From Paenibacillus sp. FSL K6-1096 (GTDB lineage Bacteria > Bacillota > Bacilli > Paenibacillales > Paenibacillaceae): a DNA stretch of 64,000 bases. Shown piece by piece: positions 8,200 through 17,877 of the stretch. Both the position numbers and the translations under genes were made by a program. Positions within the stretch are counted from its first letter, which is position 1. Every line of letters begins with the position of its first letter. The notes beneath the pieces were generated by a model that saw only the letters and a list, made by a program, of their open reading frames with translations, was not told the DNA's origin and did not search any database. The stretch spans positions 682,001 to 746,000 of the forward strand of contig NZ_CP150274.1 of NCBI RefSeq assembly GCF_037977055.1, read 5' to 3'.

Positions 8200-9606
8200 T
8201 TATTTAACGGCTTGTACCAGCTTTGGAGCAATGTCTTGCAAAGGCAGAATGTATCTCACACACTGTAGCTCCACTGCCGAGCGCGGCATTCCATAGACCA
8301 CGCAGGTCTCTTCGCTCTCCGCAAAGGTAGAGGTTACACCCGAATCGTAGAGTGCTTTCATCATACGGGCCCCATCGCTGCCCATCCCGGTCATGAGCAC
8401 GGCGTGACGTTCCAGCGAGGTAAGCTGCAGCACCGATTCAAACAGTGTATCTACAGAAGGACGATGCCCGTTGCGGACCTCTTCCTTGGTAAGCTCGATC
8501 GCATATTGGCCGCCGGTTGCCGGAACCACCTTCAGATGATATCCCCCGGGGGCGATATAAGCCGCGCCCTGGCGGAGAATCATGCCGTGCTCCGCTTCGG
8601 CCACCTCCAGCGCGCTGAAGGTATTCAGCCGCTGGGCCAGCGATTTGGTGAAGTTAGGCGGCATATGCTGGACAATGACAATCGGGGCCGGAAAATCACC
8701 GGGAATCTTCTCCAGGAACGCCTTCAGCGCCCTCGGTCCTCCCGTAGAGCATCCAACCGCAACCAGCTTGCGCAGGTTGCGTGTCCCGCCGCCCAGCCCG
8801 GTGGCTGCAGGCGGCTCCATGAAGGCCCCCGCGGCCGTCTCGGCAGCCGCCCGCAGGCCAATCGCCTCGGCGCCGGCAGCCTCCGTGCTCCGGCTGCCGG
8901 GCCTGCCGGCCGCCGGCTTCGCTGCCGGCGGCGTAGACACGGGCGGCTTGGCTGCGCGCCCTGGAGCCACCGGGTCCGCACCGCCCTTCTGCGGCTGCGG
9001 CTTCGGCGGTTCAGCCGGCGGCGCAAGAGGCGCACGCTTCGGCTTCTCCGCTTCCTTCTGCGGCTCCCGCAGCGGCGCCGCTTCCTTCTTGAACGCTTCG
9101 GGCTTCCGGACCACCGGTTCCCTCACCGTTCTCGGAGCCTTAGGCTCCGCTGCCGGAGGCGGCTCCGGCGCCTTCACGCCCGAAGCGCGGGCTGCACGCT
9201 GTTCACGCGCCAGCATGGCCTCCTTCATCTGCTCCCGCAGGGATTCCCCCACGGCGATGATATCCTGGGAGTTTGAAATGGATGGCTTTCGGATGAAATC
9301 GAAAGCCCCCCACTCCAAGGCCAGGATGGTCTCCTTCATCCCCTCTTCATTAATGCCTGACAGCATGATCACAGGCAGGGGATGCTCGGCCATGATAAGC
9401 TTGAGCGCCTCCAGTCCATTCATCTCCGGCATTTCCACATCCATGGTGACGAGATCGGGCCGCAGCTCATTCACCTTCTGAATCGCCTCGCGGCCGTTAG
9501 CAGCGGTTGCCGTCACCTGGAAATCCGCATCGTTCTCTATTAAATCGGAAATGATCTTGCGCATAAACGCAGAGTCATCAACCACCAGAACTTTATAAGG
9601 CCTCAT
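8200..9606 (-). CDS. cheB: Chemoreceptor methylesterase CheB with an unusually long linker
   Basis: A 468-residue protein: an N-terminal receiver domain (about 1-120, phospho-Asp in VTMDVEMPEMNG) and a C-terminal methylesterase/deamidase domain (about 290-468). The catalytic Ser is in GCSTGGPRAL, the His in VQHMPPNFT and the Asp in MTGMGSDGARMM. Between them lies a linker of about 150 residues rich in Pro, Ala and Lys, so the protein is about 110 residues longer than B. subtilis CheB. The ATG giving MRPYKVLVVDD has GAGGTGG seven bases upstream; an earlier in-frame start has no good site and would lengthen the overlap with flhG. Confidence 0.95.
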   Translation of the reverse strand: MRPYKVLVVDDSAFMRKIISDLIENDADFQVTATAANGREAIQKVNELRPDLVTMDVEMPEMNGLEALKLIMAEHPLPVIMLSGINEEGMKETILALEWGAFDFIRKPSISNSQDIIAVGESLREQMKEAMLAREQRAARASGVKAPEPPPAAEPKAPRTVREPVVRKPEAFKKEAAPLREPQKEAEKPKRAPLAPPAEPPKPQPQKGGADPVAPGRAAKPPVSTPPAAKPAAGRPGSRSTEAAGAEAIGLRAAAETAAGAFMEPPAATGLGGGTRNLRKLVAVGCSTGGPRALKAFLEKIPGDFPAPIVIVQHMPPNFTKSLAQRLNTFSALEVAEAEHGMILRQGAAYIAPGGYHLKVVPATGGQYAIELTKEEVRNGHRPSVDTLFESVLQLTSLERHAVLMTGMGSDGARMMKALYDSGVTSTFAESEETCVVYGMPRSAVELQCVRYILPLQDIAPKLVQAVK

Positions 9607-9641
9607 ATCATTTCCACCTCTGTCCCCCAGATTCAGAACAA

Positions 9642-10523
9642 TTATTTGTTTCGTTTCAACCACTTGCTGATAAATCCCCTGATGCCCTGCACTTTAGCGG
9701 TTTCTACTGAATCAGCAGCCAGATAGCTCAGCGCAAGCCTGCGCACATCCCTGGCTGCAATACTGTTCGGAAAAGCCACTGAGAATGGAATTTGTCTCTT
9801 TACGGCCTGGACAACATGCGGATCACTGCTGATATACCCGAGGACAGGAAGCTCAAGCTGGAGGAAGCGGCTGGCAGCCATGCAGATTTTGTCGCTGGTT
9901 GCCCGGGCCTCCCGTTCATCTCCCGCCTGATTGACAATCAGCCTGAACGCCGTCTCCGGATGGGAATGATGAACCACCTTCATTAAGGCGTACGCATCCG
10001 TGATCGCTGTAGGCTCCGGGGTGGTCACCACCAGGCAGTCGTCTGCAGAGGTAATGAACTTCATCGTCTCCTTTGAGAGGCCCGCCCCTGTGTCAAACAG
10101 GATGTAATCCATCGTATCGGCAATGAGGCCGATCTGTGCGGTAAAGTAATTCAAATCGGTCTCGGAAAGGGTAAACAGCTCATCCATCCCGGAGCCGCCG
10201 GCGATAAAAGGCAGGGCCTGCGGCCCGTGCTGGATGATCTGTCCGATATCAGCTTCCCGCTTGAGCAGGTGATACAGGTTATACTTTGCGGATACGCCCA
10301 TCAGCACATCGATATTGGCCATCCCGATGTCCGCATCGAACAGCAGAACCCGCTTCCCCATTGCTTTCAGTGCAAGCGCAAAGTTAAGGGTGAAATTCGA
10401 CTTCCCGACTCCCCCCTTACCGCTGCATACGGTAATGATGCGGGCGGAGCTGCCGCTGCCGGAGGCCGGCCGGGCATCCTGGCTGGACACCAGCCGTCTT
10501 AACGATTGCGCCTGATCCATCAT
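9642..10523 (-). CDS. flhG: Flagellar number regulator FlhG (MinD-like ATPase, YlxH)
   Basis: A 293-residue MinD/ParA-type ATPase. The deviant Walker A motif GKGGVGKSNFTLNFA is at about residues 35-50 and the switch region LLFDADIGMANIDVLMG follows. In Bacillales FlhG works with the GTPase FlhF to set flagellar number and placement, and it contacts FliY/FliM. The N-terminal extension (DQAQSLRRLV) fits the FlhF-activating helix of the family. The start overlaps the flhF stop by four bases, so expression is coupled. Confidence 0.94.
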   Translation of the reverse strand: MMDQAQSLRRLVSSQDARPASGSGSSARIITVCSGKGGVGKSNFTLNFALALKAMGKRVLLFDADIGMANIDVLMGVSAKYNLYHLLKREADIGQIIQHGPQALPFIAGGSGMDELFTLSETDLNYFTAQIGLIADTMDYILFDTGAGLSKETMKFITSADDCLVVTTPEPTAITDAYALMKVVHHSHPETAFRLIVNQAGDEREARATSDKICMAASRFLQLELPVLGYISSDPHVVQAVKRQIPFSVAFPNSIAARDVRRLALSYLAADSVETAKVQGIRGFISKWLKRNK

Positions 10524-11929
10524 CCGCCCCCTGTGCCCAGCAGCATCCCGCTAACCTGCTCCGGACTTGCCGTAAGAAGATCGTCAGGAACCGTCTGCCC
10601 GTTGGTGATATAGGAGAGCTTGAGCGGGAAATCGTTCAGCACATTGAACAGCGGACCATAGCTCCCCGTCTCATCCAGCTTCGTGAAAATAACCTTATCC
10701 AGCGGGTAGCGGCTGAAATGCTCGGCGATCTTCTTCATATCCCGGCTCTTGGAGGTGAGGCTCAGCACCAGGAAGGTCTCGCTGGGCAGCTCCTTGGCCA
10801 GCAGGCTCTGCAGCTCCGCGACCAGCAGCTCGTTGCGGTAATTCCGGCCTGCCGTATCCATCAGCACCAGATCACAGCTCTCCAGCCGGAACATGGCCCG
10901 CTGGAGATCACCGGGCGACTGGACCACCTCCAGCGGCATATTGAGGATGGAGGCATACGTTCTAAGCTGTTCAACGGCCGAGATACGGTATGTATCCGAG
11001 GTGATCAGCCCTACCTTGCGGCCCTGCTTGAACAGCTGCTCCGCCGCCAGCTTGGCAATCGTTGTCGTCTTGCCGACACCCGTCGGCCCGGCGATGTATA
11101 CGATTCGCGTCTCCGGGGAGATGCCGCCGGCAATCCGGCCGTCGAGGAAGCCGTCAATCTGTTCCTGCAGCGCTTCTCCGAACTGCTCCGGGCTCCAGCC
11201 GCTGCCTTCCTCCCGGTAACGCTCCAGCACCTCGCTGATCCATTCATCAACCAGCACAGCATCCGTCTCCTGGTCGATCAGCCGCAGCTTCAGATTCTCC
11301 AGCGCACCCGGCAGCTCGGCCGCTCCCGACGAATAGCGCGCAATCCGCTCCATCCACTGCTTCATATCCCGGATCTCGCGGAGGACGTCGCTCTCGCTTG
11401 CCGCCTGCACAGGCTGAGCAGCCGAAGGCGCCTCATAGGCCGCCGGCAGCGGCTTCAGGCTCTCGCCTGGAGGAGATTCCGGCTGATGCGGCTGCGGATT
11501 CGTCAGCTTGCCTTCGGCCGGGACTTCCGGAAGCTCCGTCTTCACCAGAGGAGGACTCACCGCAACTCCGCCTCCCTGATCAGGGAGTTCAGCCAGTGCA
11601 GCGGCTACCTCGGCGTACGAGCTTCCAGCCGCCGCCTCCTTTACCGTGACAGGCTGCGGCGCTGCGGCTGACGCTGCCTTCTGGTAGGCCTGCGGCACAG
11701 CGCTTCGCGGCACATGCACCGGCTGTACGGGAGCCCGTTCCGGATCAGCCGCCTTCGGCCCGTTCTCCACAGCGGCAACCACTTCAATCTTCTTCTTCGT
11801 GAACATGCCCATGAAACCGCCGACTTTAATCTCTTTGGTGCTCAGGATGACAGCATCGCTTCCCAGCTCGCTGCGGATCGAATGCATGGCGTCAGGCATC
11901 GTATCGACCACATAACGCTTCACTCTCAT
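10520..11929 (-). CDS. flhF: Flagellar SRP-type GTPase FlhF
   Basis: A 469-residue SRP-family GTPase that positions new flagella. The N-terminal B domain (about 1-55) is followed by an Ala/Pro-rich linker of about 130 residues, then the N and G domains. The P-loop [15 protein letters not shown], the DTAGRNY switch and the FTKLDETGSYG block are present. The long linker explains the size compared with B. subtilis FlhF (366 residues). It overlaps flhA by four bases upstream and flhG by four bases downstream, giving a tightly coupled flhA-flhF-flhG unit. Confidence 0.95.
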   Translation of the reverse strand: MRVKRYVVDTMPDAMHSIRSELGSDAVILSTKEIKVGGFMGMFTKKKIEVVAAVENGPKAADPERAPVQPVHVPRSAVPQAYQKAASAAAPQPVTVKEAAAGSSYAEVAAALAELPDQGGGVAVSPPLVKTELPEVPAEGKLTNPQPHQPESPPGESLKPLPAAYEAPSAAQPVQAASESDVLREIRDMKQWMERIARYSSGAAELPGALENLKLRLIDQETDAVLVDEWISEVLERYREEGSGWSPEQFGEALQEQIDGFLDGRIAGGISPETRIVYIAGPTGVGKTTTIAKLAAEQLFKQGRKVGLITSDTYRISAVEQLRTYASILNMPLEVVQSPGDLQRAMFRLESCDLVLMDTAGRNYRNELLVAELQSLLAKELPSETFLVLSLTSKSRDMKKIAEHFSRYPLDKVIFTKLDETGSYGPLFNVLNDFPLKLSYITNGQTVPDDLLTASPEQVSGMLLGTGGG

Positions 11930-13959
11930 AAGTTCACCACCCCGACGCTTTGAATTTCAATGTTTGGCTCCAGCTCGCTGTACGACAACACCGGTATATC
12001 CTGCATGGTCCGTTCAATGACCTGGCGGAGATACATGCGGATCGTAGGGGAGGTCAATACAATCGGCTGCTGGCCGGACTGCAGAAGACGGTTAATCTGC
12101 TCCGCCAGCCGCTGGTAGACGGTTTGGGTGGATACCGGATCAAGCGCCAGATAACTGCCTTGCTCCGTCTGCTGCACGCTTTCGGATATTTTTTTCTCCA
12201 GGCCCGGACCGACGGTAATGACCCGCAGCGTCTCGCCCGTCTGTGAGAACTGCTGGGTGATCTGCCGCGACAGAGACTGCCGCACATACTCGGTCAGAAC
12301 ATCCGGGTCCTTGGTGTAAGTGCCGTAATCAGCCAGCGTCTCGAAGATGGTCACAAGATCGCGGATCGAGATCTTCTCGCGCAGCAGCTTGCCCAGCACC
12401 TTCTGAATATCGCCGACAGCCAGAATAGACGGAATCAGCTCATCCACCAGCACAGGATAATTCTCTCTGAGATTGTCAACCAGCTGCTTCGTCTCCTGGC
12501 GTCCGAGTAATTCATGGCCATGCCGCTTAATCAGCTCGGTCAGATGCGTCGCTACAACCGAAGGAGGGTCAACCACCGTATAGCCCGACAATTCGGCACG
12601 TTCCTTCACCGATTCATCGATCCAGAGAGCCGGCAGGCCAAAGGATGGTTCGATCGTCTCAATCCCGCTGATCGACTCGTCATCATAACCGGGACTCATG
12701 GCAAGATAGTGATTAAGTAATAATTCACCGCCGCCCACGGTATTTCCTTTTATTTTGATGACATATTCATTCGGTTTCAGTTGAATATTGTCGCGGATGC
12801 GAATGACCGGCACGACAAGACCCATCTCCAGGGCACATTGCCGTCGAATCATGATGATTCTGTCGAGCAGGTCACCGCCCTGCCCCGTATCCGCCAGCGG
12901 TATCAGGCCATACCCGAATTCGAATTCTATCGGGTCTACCGTCAGCAGATTGATTACACTCTCCGGACTGCGCACCTCTTCGATCTGCTTCTCCTCGACC
13001 AGCTGTTCATCGGCAATCTGCTGCCGGTTAGCCTTCTGCCCCATGCTGTAAGCCGCATAAGCCATCAGACCTGCCAGCGGCAAGGTGGACATGATTGTAA
13101 TCGGGGTGAAGAAGCCCAAGAAAGCAATGGTAGCAGCCACGATATAGAGCAGCTTCGGATAAGACAGCAATTGCCCGGTCAAATCCTCAGCCAGGTTGCC
13201 CTCCGAAGCCGCCCGGGTGACGATCAGGCCCGCAGCGGTAGAGATCAGCAAGGCCGGAATCTGGCTGACCAGCCCGTCCCCGATCGTAAGCACGGAATAG
13301 GTCGACAGCGCTGCCTGAAACGTCATGCCGTGAACCGTCATTCCGATAATGAACCCGCCGATCAGGTTGATGATGAGGATAATAATACTCGCAATAGCAT
13401 CGCCTTTGACGAATTTGCTCGCACCGTCCATGGCGCCGAAGAAGTCCGCCTCGCGCTCTACATTGCGGCGGCGCTCGCGCGCCTGCTGTTCATTGATCAT
13501 ACCCGCGTTCAGATCCGCATCAATACTCATCTGCTTGCCGGGCATAGCATCCAGGGTGAAGCGTGCACCTACCTCCGCCACGCGCTCCGAGCCCTTAGTG
13601 ATAACAATGAACTGCACGACCACCAGGATCAGGAAGACGATGAACCCGATGGCAATCTGCCCGCGCGCAATCCAGCTTCCGAAGGTGGCAACCACCTCAC
13701 CGGCATGCCCTTCGGCAAGGATCAGCTTGGTGGTGGACAGGTTCAGGGCCAGCCGGAACAGCGTGGTGATCAGGAGCAATGAAGGGAATATCGAGAATTG
13801 GAGCGGGTCCTTCGTATTCATAGCCACCAATATAATAGTTAGGGCTATCGAAATATTGATAATTAACAGTACATCCAAAAGCCAGACAGGGATAGGCAGA
13901 ATCATCATCAGCACAATACCGATAATGCCCAGCAGAACTGTTAGGTCTTTAGCTTTCAA
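11926..13959 (-). CDS. flhA: Flagellar export apparatus protein FlhA
   Basis: A 677-residue export-gate component with seven to eight N-terminal membrane helices (about 5-310) and a large cytoplasmic domain (about 330-677) that forms the nonameric docking ring for export substrates and chaperones. The FHIPEP-family loop (RVAEVGARFTLDAMPGKQM, about 140-165) is intact. Length is normal. It follows flhB at a short distance, and its stop overlaps the flhF start. Confidence 0.97.
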   Translation of the reverse strand: MKAKDLTVLLGIIGIVLMMILPIPVWLLDVLLIINISIALTIILVAMNTKDPLQFSIFPSLLLITTLFRLALNLSTTKLILAEGHAGEVVATFGSWIARGQIAIGFIVFLILVVVQFIVITKGSERVAEVGARFTLDAMPGKQMSIDADLNAGMINEQQARERRRNVEREADFFGAMDGASKFVKGDAIASIIILIINLIGGFIIGMTVHGMTFQAALSTYSVLTIGDGLVSQIPALLISTAAGLIVTRAASEGNLAEDLTGQLLSYPKLLYIVAATIAFLGFFTPITIMSTLPLAGLMAYAAYSMGQKANRQQIADEQLVEEKQIEEVRSPESVINLLTVDPIEFEFGYGLIPLADTGQGGDLLDRIIMIRRQCALEMGLVVPVIRIRDNIQLKPNEYVIKIKGNTVGGGELLLNHYLAMSPGYDDESISGIETIEPSFGLPALWIDESVKERAELSGYTVVDPPSVVATHLTELIKRHGHELLGRQETKQLVDNLRENYPVLVDELIPSILAVGDIQKVLGKLLREKISIRDLVTIFETLADYGTYTKDPDVLTEYVRQSLSRQITQQFSQTGETLRVITVGPGLEKKISESVQQTEQGSYLALDPVSTQTVYQRLAEQINRLLQSGQQPIVLTSPTIRMYLRQVIERTMQDIPVLSYSELEPNIEIQSVGVVNL

Positions 13960-13979
13960 TGTCCTTTTCCTCCCCCGGC

Positions 13980-15074
13980 TTATCTCCTCTTGCCTTTAAG
14001 CTTGTATACATAGGCCAGCACTTCGGCAACGGCCTGGAACAGATCGGCCGGAACCACATCGCCAATCTCGGCTCTCTGGAATAATGCCCGTGCCAGCGGC
14101 TTGTTCTCCATCGTAACAACACCATGCTCCTTGGCCAGCTCCCTGATGCGGAGCGCTACATAATCCTGGCCTTTGGCGATAATCTGCGGAGCCTCCATAG
14201 TGGAACCGTCATACTTCAGGGCTACTGCAAAGTGGGTCGGGTTGGTGATGATGACATCAGCCTTGGGGACCTCCTGCATCATCCGCTGCATTGCCATTCT
14301 GCGCTGCCGCTCCCTGATCTTGCCTTTAATGATGGGGTCGCCCTCCATCTTTTTGTACTCGTCCTTAATGTCCTGCTTGGACATTTTCAGGCTTTTCTCA
14401 TGCTCGTATTTCTGGTAGATATAGTCCAGGACAGCCATGATAAAAAGAGCCGCTGCAATCTTGATGCCCAGGCTCATCGTCAGCTTCGCCGCGAACCGGT
14501 AGACCCCTTCCGCATCAACATGCGAGAGGGAGGCAAAGCTCTCCTTCTCCCCCCAGAGTGTGCTGTACACCAGATAGGCAATCAGCAGGAGCTTGAAGAC
14601 CGATTTGAGAAATTCGACAAACGAACGGGTCGAGAAAATATTCTTGAACCCTTTAATCGGGTTAATCTTGCTGAACTTCGGGGTAATCCCTTCGCCTGAA
14701 GCCATGAAGCCCACCTGCGCGAAGTTCACTACCAGCGCCAGCAGGAAGGTGATGCCCAGCAGGGGAGCGAGCAGAATCAGAATCTGCAGCCCGTACTGGT
14801 TGAACAGCGTGGAGATATTCTCCGGCGTGACCTCCAGCATCATCCGGTGCTGAAACACGTCCGTGTACAGCTTCATAAACCGTTCTTTCATGAACCCGCC
14901 AAAAATACTCAGGGACAGCAGCGCCGAGAACAGCACGACCGCACCAGACAGCTCTGCACTTTTGGCAACCTGGCCCTTCTTGCGGGCATCCTGCCGTTTC
15001 TTGGGGGTAGCCTTCTCGGTCTTGTCCCCGCCGAACAGCTGAAGATTCAGTTTGTACCGTGGCCGCTTCGCCAT
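13980..15074 (-). CDS. flhB: Flagellar export switch protein FlhB
   Basis: A 364-residue protein with an N-terminal KTEKATPKKRQDARKKG block, four membrane helices (about 40-210) and a cytoplasmic domain containing the self-cleavage motif NPTH (in ITNPTHFAVALKY, about residues 276-288). Cleavage at N/PTH switches export from rod/hook to filament substrates. The first residues (MAKRPRYKLNLQLF) include the extension typical of Paenibacillus and Bacillus FlhB. A separate small gene at 46,424-46,726 resembles the part after the cleavage site. Confidence 0.97.
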   Translation of the reverse strand: MAKRPRYKLNLQLFGGDKTEKATPKKRQDARKKGQVAKSAELSGAVVLFSALLSLSIFGGFMKERFMKLYTDVFQHRMMLEVTPENISTLFNQYGLQILILLAPLLGITFLLALVVNFAQVGFMASGEGITPKFSKINPIKGFKNIFSTRSFVEFLKSVFKLLLIAYLVYSTLWGEKESFASLSHVDAEGVYRFAAKLTMSLGIKIAAALFIMAVLDYIYQKYEHEKSLKMSKQDIKDEYKKMEGDPIIKGKIRERQRRMAMQRMMQEVPKADVIITNPTHFAVALKYDGSTMEAPQIIAKGQDYVALRIRELAKEHGVVTMENKPLARALFQRAEIGDVVPADLFQAVAEVLAYVYKLKGKRR

Positions 15075-15098
15075 GTGATCCCCTCTCCTTACCTCTGC

Positions 15099-15890
15099 CT
15101 AAGGGCTCTTCCCCATGAGGCCAAGCAGGTTGTGCATGGACTCGAACATAATGTCGAAGAGGTTACGGAACAGCGCAGCCATCCCCGGCATCAGAATCAG
15201 CAGCAGCGCCAGGCCTATAATAATTTTGAGCGGAACGCCGATGACAAACACATTGTATTGCGGAGCCGTTCTCGCCAGGAAGGCAAGGCCCACATCCGTC
15301 AGGAACAGGGCTGCCACCAGCGGGGCCGACATCTGGAAGGCCAGCATGAAGGACTGCGCAAAGGTGCGGACCAGAAATTCCGACAGGCTGCCGTCAATCA
15401 TGGTGAGGAACAGATTATTGTCCAGCGGCACCCATTTGTAGCTGTAGACGATGGCATCCAGCAGGTAGTGATGACCGTTCATGCTCAGGAACAGCAGCAG
15501 CGCAATCATATACTTGAAGTTGCCGATAATCGGCGCGGATGCCCCGGTCATCGGATCGATGACGTTGGCAATTCCGAACCCGATCTGAATATCGATGAAC
15601 GAGCCTGCCGTCTGAATCGTCATGAACATCAGGTAGGCGACAAAGCCGAGCAGCAGCCCGATCAGCGCCTCCCGCATAATCAGGAGCACATAACTGAGAT
15701 CCTGCGCAACCGTAACACTCATGCCGCCAGAGCTGAAGATGACCATCGATACAAAAAAAGACAGGCCAATTTTGAATGTTGCCGGCACACTTTGCGAAGA
15801 AAAGACAGGAACAACAACAAAAAAGGCGGTAATTCGACAAAAAATCAGCAAAAAAACAGGAAAACTTTGCACCAGGGTCTCTATATTCAT
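15099..15890 (-). CDS. fliR: Flagellar export gate protein FliR
   Basis: A 263-residue integral membrane protein with about six hydrophobic segments, one copy of which joins FliP and FliQ in the export gate core. The start MNIETLVQSFPVFLL and the family block FGIANVIDPMTG (about 120-135) are clear. It is placed between fliQ and flhB, the standard order. The fliQ stop and fliR ATG are separated by four bases. Confidence 0.96.
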   Translation of the reverse strand: MNIETLVQSFPVFLLIFCRITAFFVVVPVFSSQSVPATFKIGLSFFVSMVIFSSGGMSVTVAQDLSYVLLIMREALIGLLLGFVAYLMFMTIQTAGSFIDIQIGFGIANVIDPMTGASAPIIGNFKYMIALLLFLSMNGHHYLLDAIVYSYKWVPLDNNLFLTMIDGSLSEFLVRTFAQSFMLAFQMSAPLVAALFLTDVGLAFLARTAPQYNVFVIGVPLKIIIGLALLLILMPGMAALFRNLFDIMFESMHNLLGLMGKSP

Positions 15891-15894
15891 CAGC

Positions 15895-16164
15895 TCAACC
15901 GATATACATATAGAGGCTTCCCAGGATTTGGCTGGTGAAATCGACCAGCTTCGTTATGATCCACGGACCAAACAGCAGCAGGGCGAGCAGCACGGCCACG
16001 ATTTTGGGTACAAACGCCAGGGTCTGCTCCTGAATCTGGGTAGTGGCTTGAAAAATACTGACGATCAGTCCTACCACCAGACCAAGGATCAGCATGGGGG
16101 CGCTGGTTTCCAGCACTAAATACACGGCTTGGCCGGCAAGGCCGATAATAAAATCCGGATTCAT
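15895..16164 (-). CDS. fliQ: Flagellar export gate protein FliQ
   Basis: An 89-residue protein with two membrane helices (about 16-40 and 52-75) joined by the conserved polar loop IFQATTQIQEQTLAFVPK. Length and motif are exactly those of the family. It forms the export gate with FliP and FliR and is encoded between them. Confidence 0.97.
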   Translation of the reverse strand: MNPDFIIGLAGQAVYLVLETSAPMLILGLVVGLIVSIFQATTQIQEQTLAFVPKIVAVLLALLLFGPWIITKLVDFTSQILGSLYMYIG

Positions 16165-16186
16165 CCCGTATGCCTCCTCTTAAAGA

Positions 16187-16951
16187 TCAGGTGTTAAAAC
16201 TCATAAGCAGCGATTTGACTACCAGATACCACCCGTCTACCAGCACGAATAGCATAATTTTGAAAGGCAGCGATATCATAACCGGCGGCAGCATCATCAT
16301 CCCCATCGCCATCAGGGTGCTCGACACCACAATATCGATAATGAGAAAAGGAATGAAGATCATAAAGCCCATCGTAAAAGCCTTCTTCATCTCACCGATT
16401 GCAAATGCCGGCACCATGACGGTTAACGGAATATCGTTGTAGCTGGCCGGCTTGGCCGTAGCCTTGCTTCCGGTATAGTTCATGAACAGCAGCAAGTCCT
16501 TGGTGTTGGTCTGCTTGAACATGAATTCCTTAATCGGCTCCTGCGCCTTGTTCAGCGCCTCGCTCTGGGTCAGCGTGCCCTTTATATACGGCTGTAAGGC
16601 CGTCTCGTTCACGGTGGCCAGTGTAGGCGACATAATGAACAAGGTCAGGAACAGCGCCAGTCCTACCAGCACCTGGTTCGGAGGCATCTGCTGGGTACCG
16701 AGCGAGGTTCTGACGAAGCCCAGCACGATCACAATCCGGGTGAAGCTGGTCATCAGGACCAGGAATGCCGGAGCGATGCTCAGGACCGTTACGAGCAGCA
16801 GAATTGAAATGGAGCTTGTCCCTCCGCCTGATCCGCCGCTGCCTCCGACCTCAATATTGATGTTCGGGATCGGATCAGCATGTACCGGATGCAGCAGGAG
16901 GACACTGAATACACCAAGCAGCAGTAAAGAAAGAATCAGCTTTTTTTTCAT
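16187..16951 (-). CDS. fliP: Flagellar export gate protein FliP
   Basis: A 254-residue protein with a cleavable-looking N-terminal signal (about 1-25), four membrane helices and the family signatures TSFTRIVIVLGFVR and MVPAFAIGEMKKAF. Five FliP copies form the core of the flagellar type III export gate. The start overlaps the fliO stop by four bases. Confidence 0.97.
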   Translation of the reverse strand: MKKKLILSLLLLGVFSVLLLHPVHADPIPNINIEVGGSGGSGGGTSSISILLLVTVLSIAPAFLVLMTSFTRIVIVLGFVRTSLGTQQMPPNQVLVGLALFLTLFIMSPTLATVNETALQPYIKGTLTQSEALNKAQEPIKEFMFKQTNTKDLLLFMNYTGSKATAKPASYNDIPLTVMVPAFAIGEMKKAFTMGFMIFIPFLIIDIVVSSTLMAMGMMMLPPVMISLPFKIMLFVLVDGWYLVVKSLLMSFNT

Positions 16952-17475
16952 AATTCCCCCGGCTTCTTCAGATCCTCATCCCTTAGCAGCTCCTCCAGCT
17001 TCTCTTTGCGCTCAGGGGCCTGCGCCAGCTTGGATTGCAGGGTCTCATAGAAGGACGAAGTCTCGCTAAGTTCAATTTCCTCGGATGGAATCTCACCGCG
17101 CAGCTTCGATCTGATCTTGGCGACAAGCGGTGTAATGAAATTCTCCGTTCCCGAAGACTGCTCTTCAAAAGCGGAAATTATCAGCGCCACCTCTGCCGGA
17201 TCCGAAATCTTATCCATCATAGAGATGTTCTCGCCTACACCTATAAGATACAGGCTGCCGCCCAGCTCGATGATCTGAATCGACTTATTCGGGCCAAGCC
17301 CCAGCGCGCCCAGCGTGCGGATGGAACGGCCGCTCATCAGTGTCTGATTGCGGCGTCCCAGGAAACGGATCAGCAGCACGATAAGAACAATAATGATTGC
17401 AAGCACAAAGATAACCTTCAAAAGATTCAGCAGGGCACTACTACCGTCTCCGAACGTTTCGGAAGTGGCTAACAT
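16948..17475 (-). CDS. fliO: Flagellar export assembly factor FliO (FliZ)
   Basis: A 175-residue bitopic protein with one membrane helix (about residues 18-40) followed by a basic loop and a small beta-rich cytoplasmic domain containing NQTLMSGRSIRTLGALGLG and LYLIGVGENISMMDKI, hallmarks of FliO/FliZ. It helps FliP assemble. The tail beyond residue 110 is helical and poorly conserved. It sits between cheY and fliP, as in B. subtilis (where it is named fliZ). Confidence 0.93.
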   Translation of the reverse strand: MLATSETFGDGSSALLNLLKVIFVLAIIIVLIVLLIRFLGRRNQTLMSGRSIRTLGALGLGPNKSIQIIELGGSLYLIGVGENISMMDKISDPAEVALIISAFEEQSSGTENFITPLVAKIRSKLRGEIPSEEIELSETSSFYETLQSKLAQAPERKEKLEELLRDEDLKKPGEL

Positions 17476-17485
17476 ACCTTAATTC

Positions 17486-17851
17486 CTATACACCCAGCGT
17501 TTTGTTGATCGCTTCAATAACCCGGTCAGCCTGGAACGGCTTCACGATGAAGTCCTTGGCGCCGGCTTGAATTGCATCAATAACCATAGCCTGCTGACCC
17601 ATGGCTGAACACATGATGACTTTGGCATTGGCATCTACCTTCTTGATCTCTTTCAGGGCGGCGATTCCGTCCATCTCAGGCATGGTGATATCCATCGTGA
17701 TCAGATCCGGACGCAGTTCCTTGAATTTCTCAATCGCCTGTGAACCGTCCTGGGCTTCACCCACAACCTCAAACCCGTTCTTCGACAAAATGTCCCGGAT
17801 CATCATTCTCATAAATGCTGCATCGTCCACGATTAGAATTCGGTTAGCCAT
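17486..17851 (-). CDS. cheY: Chemotaxis response regulator CheY
   Basis: A 121-residue single receiver domain. The acidic pocket is in LIVDDAAFMR, the phospho-acceptor in LITMDITMPEMDG, the switch Ser in VIMCSAMGQQ and the Lys in DFIVKPF, so all catalytic residues are present. CheY-P binds FliM to control motor rotation and is dephosphorylated by FliY and CheC. The ATG giving MANRIL has AGGGAGG upstream. A longer in-frame start would overlap fliY and lacks support. Confidence 0.96.
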   Translation of the reverse strand: MANRILIVDDAAFMRMMIRDILSKNGFEVVGEAQDGSQAIEKFKELRPDLITMDITMPEMDGIAALKEIKKVDANAKVIMCSAMGQQAMVIDAIQAGAKDFIVKPFQADRVIEAINKTLGV

Positions 17852-17877
17852 TTTTACAAAATCCTCCCTAAGTATGC

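Noticed and set aside
8166..8231. Longer N terminus of CheA starting 22 codons upstream
   Set aside because: It would overlap the end of cheB, has no ribosome-binding site and lacks similarity to CheA N termini.
14847..15938. 363-codon plus-strand frame opposite fliR and flhB
   Set aside because: Lies fully over two well-supported genes, His/Gln/Arg-rich composition, no start site.
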